From a virus, in the IMG/VR virus record IMGVR_UViG_3300033571_013691, positions 1 through 26,020 of that record: a DNA stretch of 26,020 bases; one strand, given 5' to 3'. Every line of letters begins with the position of its first letter. Positions within the stretch are counted from its first letter, which is position 1. Below are positions 24,040 to 26,020 of the stretch, piece after piece. Under the pieces are notes generated by a model that saw only the letters and a list, made by a program, of their open reading frames with translations, ran no database searches and was not told the DNA's origin. The translations under genes and the position numbers were made by a program.

Positions 24040-24316
24040 GCAGGGGTGCCTCGGCTTGGATGTGTTCGGCCAATTGACTGGATGCTTTGTCGAGCGCGAT
24101 GTACGCGTCGTCAAGGTCGAGATTGAACGAGTGGATGTGCAGTTCCCAAGCGTCTTCATCTGCGGCGGGTGTACGCACGACCAAGACAGCGCCGATGTTG
24201 GAATCGTCTTTGGAGCAGGCAATCAGCATGCGCACGGTCTCGAACAACACTCGTGCGTTGCGACCCTCGATCTGTTTCAGTTGATTTATGAACTCACGAA
24301 CCTCTTCAATATCCAT
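24023..24316 (-). CDS. Small acidic phage protein, unknown function
   Basis: This 97-residue protein has GGAG seven bases before its ATG. It overlaps the VRR-NUC gene by 11 bases upstream and the polymerase gene by 17 downstream. The sequence is acidic and alternates helices and strands: MDIEEVREFINQLKQIEGR, then IGAVLVVRTPAADEDAWELH, then DDAYIALDKASSQLAEHIQ. I see no catalytic motif, Cys cluster or membrane segment and do not recognise the family. The strong SD and coupled overlaps on both sides make it a real gene, probably made in step with the polymerase. Confidence 0.68.
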   Translation of the reverse strand: MDIEEVREFINQLKQIEGRNARVLFETVRMLIACSKDDSNIGAVLVVRTPAADEDAWELHIHSFNLDLDDAYIALDKASSQLAEHIQAEAPLHGHYN

Positions 24317-24593
24317 CTAACATCTCCTTCAGTTGGTCAAGGTTGTGCTCGTTCACGACGAGCGAGGTGCCGCCTGCGTTGCGGATGTCTTGCAGATGCT
24401 TCTCTTGCAGCGCAGTGGTTGTGCCCTTGCCTGCCTTGGCTTCGATGCCGATGAAGTGGCCGTTGTGGCAGACAAGGAAGTCGGGGACACCGCTGTTGCC
24501 GTAGCCGGTGCCGATGGGCATGGCGTAGTAGGCGCGTGTGGTGTCGAGGATTTTGCGGATCTGTTTCTTGACCCGCGCTTCTGGCGTCATCAT
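24306..24593 (-). CDS. VRR-NUC domain nuclease
   Basis: This 95-residue protein has AGGA seven bases before the ATG. It is a single VRR-NUC domain of the PD-(D/E)XK superfamily. GNSGVPDFLVC carries D38, and FIGIEAKAGKG carries E51-x-K53. The following TTALQEKHLQDIRNAGGTSLVV is the usual Gln-containing helix and last strand. Stand-alone phage VRR-NUC proteins are thought to cut branched DNA, such as Holliday junctions or flaps. The active-site residues look complete. It is the first gene after the structured intergenic stretch at 24632-24758 and overlaps the next gene by 11 bases. Confidence 0.88.
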   Translation of the reverse strand: MMTPEARVKKQIRKILDTTRAYYAMPIGTGYGNSGVPDFLVCHNGHFIGIEAKAGKGTTTALQEKHLQDIRNAGGTSLVVNEHNLDQLKEMLDGY

Positions 24594-24631
24594 GTACGAG
24601 TCCTGTGCTGTAGGGGTGGGTAGGGGGGAGA

Positions 24632-24758
24632 TGTAGATTCCGCGCCCCCCTGCTTCGCGGTGAGGAGATACGGCACGCCTGAAACGCTAACGTGCCGTAC
24701 GACAGAGGCCCACATCTACAAGGCGGGAGCCCCCTGCCGGTACATGCCCTGCGGGCAT
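24632..24758 (-). other. Multi-stem structured intergenic element, possible RNA
   Basis: The gap of about 160 bp between the DUF3310 gene and the VRR-NUC gene holds no gene but has dense inverted repeats. A closing stem pairs TGTAGAT (24632-24638) with ATCTACA (24714-24720). Inside it are CCGCG/CGCGG (24640-24644 with 24656-24660) and TACGGCACG/CGTGCCGTA (24669-24677 with 24691-24699, loop of 13). This makes a three-way junction. Two further hairpins follow: GGCGGG with CCC-T-GCC (24722-24738) and ATGCCC-TGC-GGGCAT (24744-24758), the latter touching the stop codon of the upstream gene. Transcription is probably on the minus strand with the operon. It could be a leader, processing or attenuation element, or a replication-related DNA structure. 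Confidence 0.5.
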
Positions 24759-25054
24759 TAACTTGGTTCAGACAATACTTCGATCAGCTTCTGAAGATAG
24801 TGAGACGCTTTCTGGATCTCTTGAAGAGACATGTCCTTCGCACCCATACGCATCACATACTTTAGCGCATTCCCACGGTAGAAGCCGATCCTTTGTTCAC
24901 GAGGCCATGTGTCAACGACGTCCCACGGCTCGACCCCCATCGACAGGTAGTGCGCACCGCCGATCTGTACATCACGAGCTGATGGTTGCTGCACGTTTTT
25001 TCTCCAGATATCGCCGATTGATTTCAGCTCGTTCAGTTTTTCTTCGAGGCTCAT
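24758..25054 (-). CDS. DUF3310-type phage protein
   Basis: I chose the ATG at 25054 (98 residues) because GGGAG precedes it. The frame continues to an ATG at 25126, but that segment has no SD and lies over the winged-helix gene. The core is the DUF3310 signature: VQIGGAHYLSMGVEPWDVV (about 29-47), GFYRGNALKYVMRMGAKD (57-74), and a final helix EIQKASHYLQKLIEVL. This family is widespread in phages, often near nucleotide or replication genes, and has no settled function. It overlaps the previous gene by 83 bases. The stop codon sits in a small hairpin at the edge of the structured intergenic element. Confidence 0.85.
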   Translation of the reverse strand: MSLEEKLNELKSIGDIWRKNVQQPSARDVQIGGAHYLSMGVEPWDVVDTWPREQRIGFYRGNALKYVMRMGAKDMSLQEIQKASHYLQKLIEVLSEPS

Positions 25055-25277
25055 CTTCACGTTCTCCCAGACTGTATACAGGTATGCTGTCTCGCCCAAG
25101 ACTGTCGGGTAACCACTGACACACATGGATTGTCTTGTTTCGTTTCAGTTCGCGTAACCATGCCTGTGCGGTGATGAGATGAATGCCGATGTCGTAGGAC
25201 AGCACGGCTGCGGTAACCGGACCTTTCTGTAGTGCCACTAGTGTTCGAGCAAGTTTGCTCGCGTTGATCTTTCTCAC
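24972..25277 (-). CDS. Small winged-helix DNA-binding-like protein
   Basis: This 101-residue protein starts with GTG at 25277, sharing GTGA with the previous stop and preceded by GGAGGT at nine-base spacing. Residues about 5-50 form a winged-helix region (KLARTLVALQKGPVTAAVLS then the recognition helix LITAQAWLRELKRNKTI). A phage-type extension follows: IHVCQWLPDSLGRDSIPVYS leading to LGEREDEPRR and a basic NRRYLEKKRA tail. The extension HI-x-x-W...PVY-x-x-G also occurs in the protein at 25550-26020. A transcriptional or replication regulator is plausible, with the target unknown. Confidence 0.7.
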   Translation of the reverse strand: MRKINASKLARTLVALQKGPVTAAVLSYDIGIHLITAQAWLRELKRNKTIHVCQWLPDSLGRDSIPVYSLGEREDEPRRKTERAEINRRYLEKKRAATISS

Positions 25278-25531
25278 AGTCGCGTGACCTCCGACTGCAC
25301 CCGTACGGTCTGCGTCAACAGGCGGGCCTGCGCAACAAGTACAGGCCCGAGATCAACTGCCTCCTGCCACCGCTTTTCCAGCAAAAGCTTTTCGTACTTC
25401 TTGAGGGTGTGCGCCAGTTCCAGCAGCGGTGCCGAGTAGTCTTGCATGGTGTCGATTTTCTTTTCCATTTCTCTCCAAGCTTCCTCTTCTTCAAGGGTTG
25501 TTTCGATGTATTCACGGAGCGTCTTTACCAC
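25274..25531 (-). CDS. Short coiled-coil phage protein, unknown function
   Basis: This 85-residue protein starts with GTG at 25531, preceded by AAGGAGG at six-base spacing. It is almost entirely helical: REYIETTLEEEEAWREMEKK, then a Leu-rich stretch LLELAHTLKKYEKLLLEKRW, then a C-terminal helix VLVAQARLLTQTVRVQ. The heptad-like spacing suggests a coiled coil or oligomerisation helix. There is no catalytic or nucleic-acid-binding motif. It lies 18 bases downstream of the partial winged-helix gene and overlaps the next one by four bases, so it is part of the same operon. I do not recognise the family. Confidence 0.62.
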   Translation of the reverse strand: MVKTLREYIETTLEEEEAWREMEKKIDTMQDYSAPLLELAHTLKKYEKLLLEKRWQEAVDLGPVLVAQARLLTQTVRVQSEVTRL

Positions 25532-25549
25532 GGTGCGCCTCCTTGTTCG

Positions 25550-26020
25550 TCAAGTGATTGCTGAAAACCAGCTTTGCCGGGGCGGCATCGGTCGCTTAGG
25601 GGCGGGTGGCTGGGTGGGGACATGGAACGGAGTTGCTCCAAAGTCGGGAAAGGCCACATTGGCGTTGCGCTTCCACGTTCTGGGTTTGCTTGCGGAGCCT
25701 CCGGGGGTTTTGATGATGTAGCCTTTTTGTTCAAGCGCATGGATGTCCTTCCTTGTAGAGCTTAGGGATCGGTTGATTGCCGTCGCAAGTTGTTTGCTGG
25801 TGAAGAGCGCCGAGCTGTTGCGGAACACTTCTAAGAGCTGTTTCTCGTTGGGGCTCCACCGTGTCGTGACATCCTGACCGGGACCGAAAGCGTAGACCGG
25901 GACGTAGCAGGTGCTCTCGAACTTAAAGTCCACGATGTGGATCAGCTTCTCCTCATGCATGGACTTCAGAAACCCTCGGACGCCGTCTAAGCCTAGACCT
26001 GTCGCCTCGATCAATTCGCG
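25550..26020 (-). CDS. Tandem winged-helix protein, 5' end outside the window
   Basis: The frame is open to the window edge at 26020, so the start lies beyond it; a TTG at 26014 is unlikely to be the start. The visible part (156 residues) has a first HTH remnant (ATGLGLDGVRGFLKSMHEEK) and then LIHIVDFKFESTCYVPVYAF with GPGQDV. This is the same extension type as in the 101-residue neighbour. A second winged helix follows (SALFTSKQLATAINRSLSST then RKDIHALEQKGYII). The tail is Pro-rich. It is likely a DNA-binding regulator. Two DNA-binding units in one chain, and a related single-unit protein two genes away, suggest duplication. Confidence 0.68.
   Translation of the reverse strand, partial: RELIEATGLGLDGVRGFLKSMHEEKLIHIVDFKFESTCYVPVYAFGPGQDVTTRWSPNEKQLLEVFRNSSALFTSKQLATAINRSLSSTRKDIHALEQKGYIIKTPGGSASKPRTWKRNANVAFPDFGATPFHVPTQPPAPKRPMPPRQSWFSAIT

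Noticed and set aside
24040-24222. 61-codon upstream extension of the DNA polymerase
   Set aside because: The extra residues are Thr/Ser/Pro-rich with no domain, and the DNA is already coding for the 97-residue protein. The ATG at 24039 directly precedes the exonuclease motif.
24610-24630. G-quadruplex in the G-rich run
   Set aside because: Only three separate G tracts are present on the plus strand and the transcribed strand would carry C tracts, so a standard quadruplex is not supported.
25055-25126. 24-codon upstream extension of the DUF3310 gene
   Set aside because: There is no SD at 25126 and the stretch overlaps the winged-helix gene in another frame. The ATG at 25054 has a better SD.

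Overview
This window reads as part of a tailed double-stranded DNA phage genome (Caudoviricetes), moderately GC-rich and tightly packed. Most neighbouring genes overlap or abut and carry good Shine-Dalgarno (SD) sites. There are no tRNAs, rRNAs, insertion sequences, integrase genes or CRISPR arrays. The replication genes are of the DNA polymerase A, primase-helicase and SNF2 helicase kind, and the giant virion-type protein is mosaic. Together they resemble uncultured aquatic phages, probably of podovirus-like architecture infecting a proteobacterium. The host assignment is inference.

Left part, plus strand (1-13902): the end of a structural cluster. In order it holds a glycine-rich, repeat-bearing protein cut by the window edge, a small GNAT-like protein, a 980-residue Gln/Ala/Gly-rich predicted internal virion protein, and a 3320-residue giant protein. 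The giant protein has an N-terminal hydrophobic region and a very long coiled-coil middle. It then has a zincin-like HEAAH segment interrupted by an insert carrying a twin-arginine (Tat)-like motif, and an ADP-ribosyltransferase-like domain between two direct repeats. It ends in a C-terminal domain typical of phage large polyvalent proteins (LPD38-like). The order small GNAT-like protein, mid-size protein, giant protein recalls the internal ejection proteins of T7-like phages, although I see no clear sequence similarity.

Right part, minus strand (13850-26020): a replication and recombination module transcribed toward the structural genes, so the two halves converge and overlap by 53 bp at 13850-13902. 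In transcription order it holds a partial tandem winged-helix protein, a short coiled-coil protein, a second winged-helix protein, a DUF3310 protein, a structured non-coding stretch, a VRR-NUC nuclease and a small unknown protein. These are followed by DNA polymerase A with a proofreading exonuclease, a small zinc metallopeptidase, a Cas4/RecB-like PD-(D/E)XK nuclease, an HNH protein and an SNF2-type helicase. After an internal sigma70-like promoter come a coiled-coil protein, a probable ssDNA-binding protein, a small WRVE-tailed protein, an HTH protein, a 49-residue protein, a primase-helicase (AEP primase plus DUF927-type ATPase) and a second small protein related to the WRVE-tailed one. Together they supply synthesis, priming, unwinding, ssDNA protection and several nucleases for phage DNA replication and processing.

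The features most worth a second look are the mosaic construction of the giant protein, a ribosome binding site apparently bridged by a UNCG hairpin (17507-17540), and a multi-stem intergenic element at 24632-24758.
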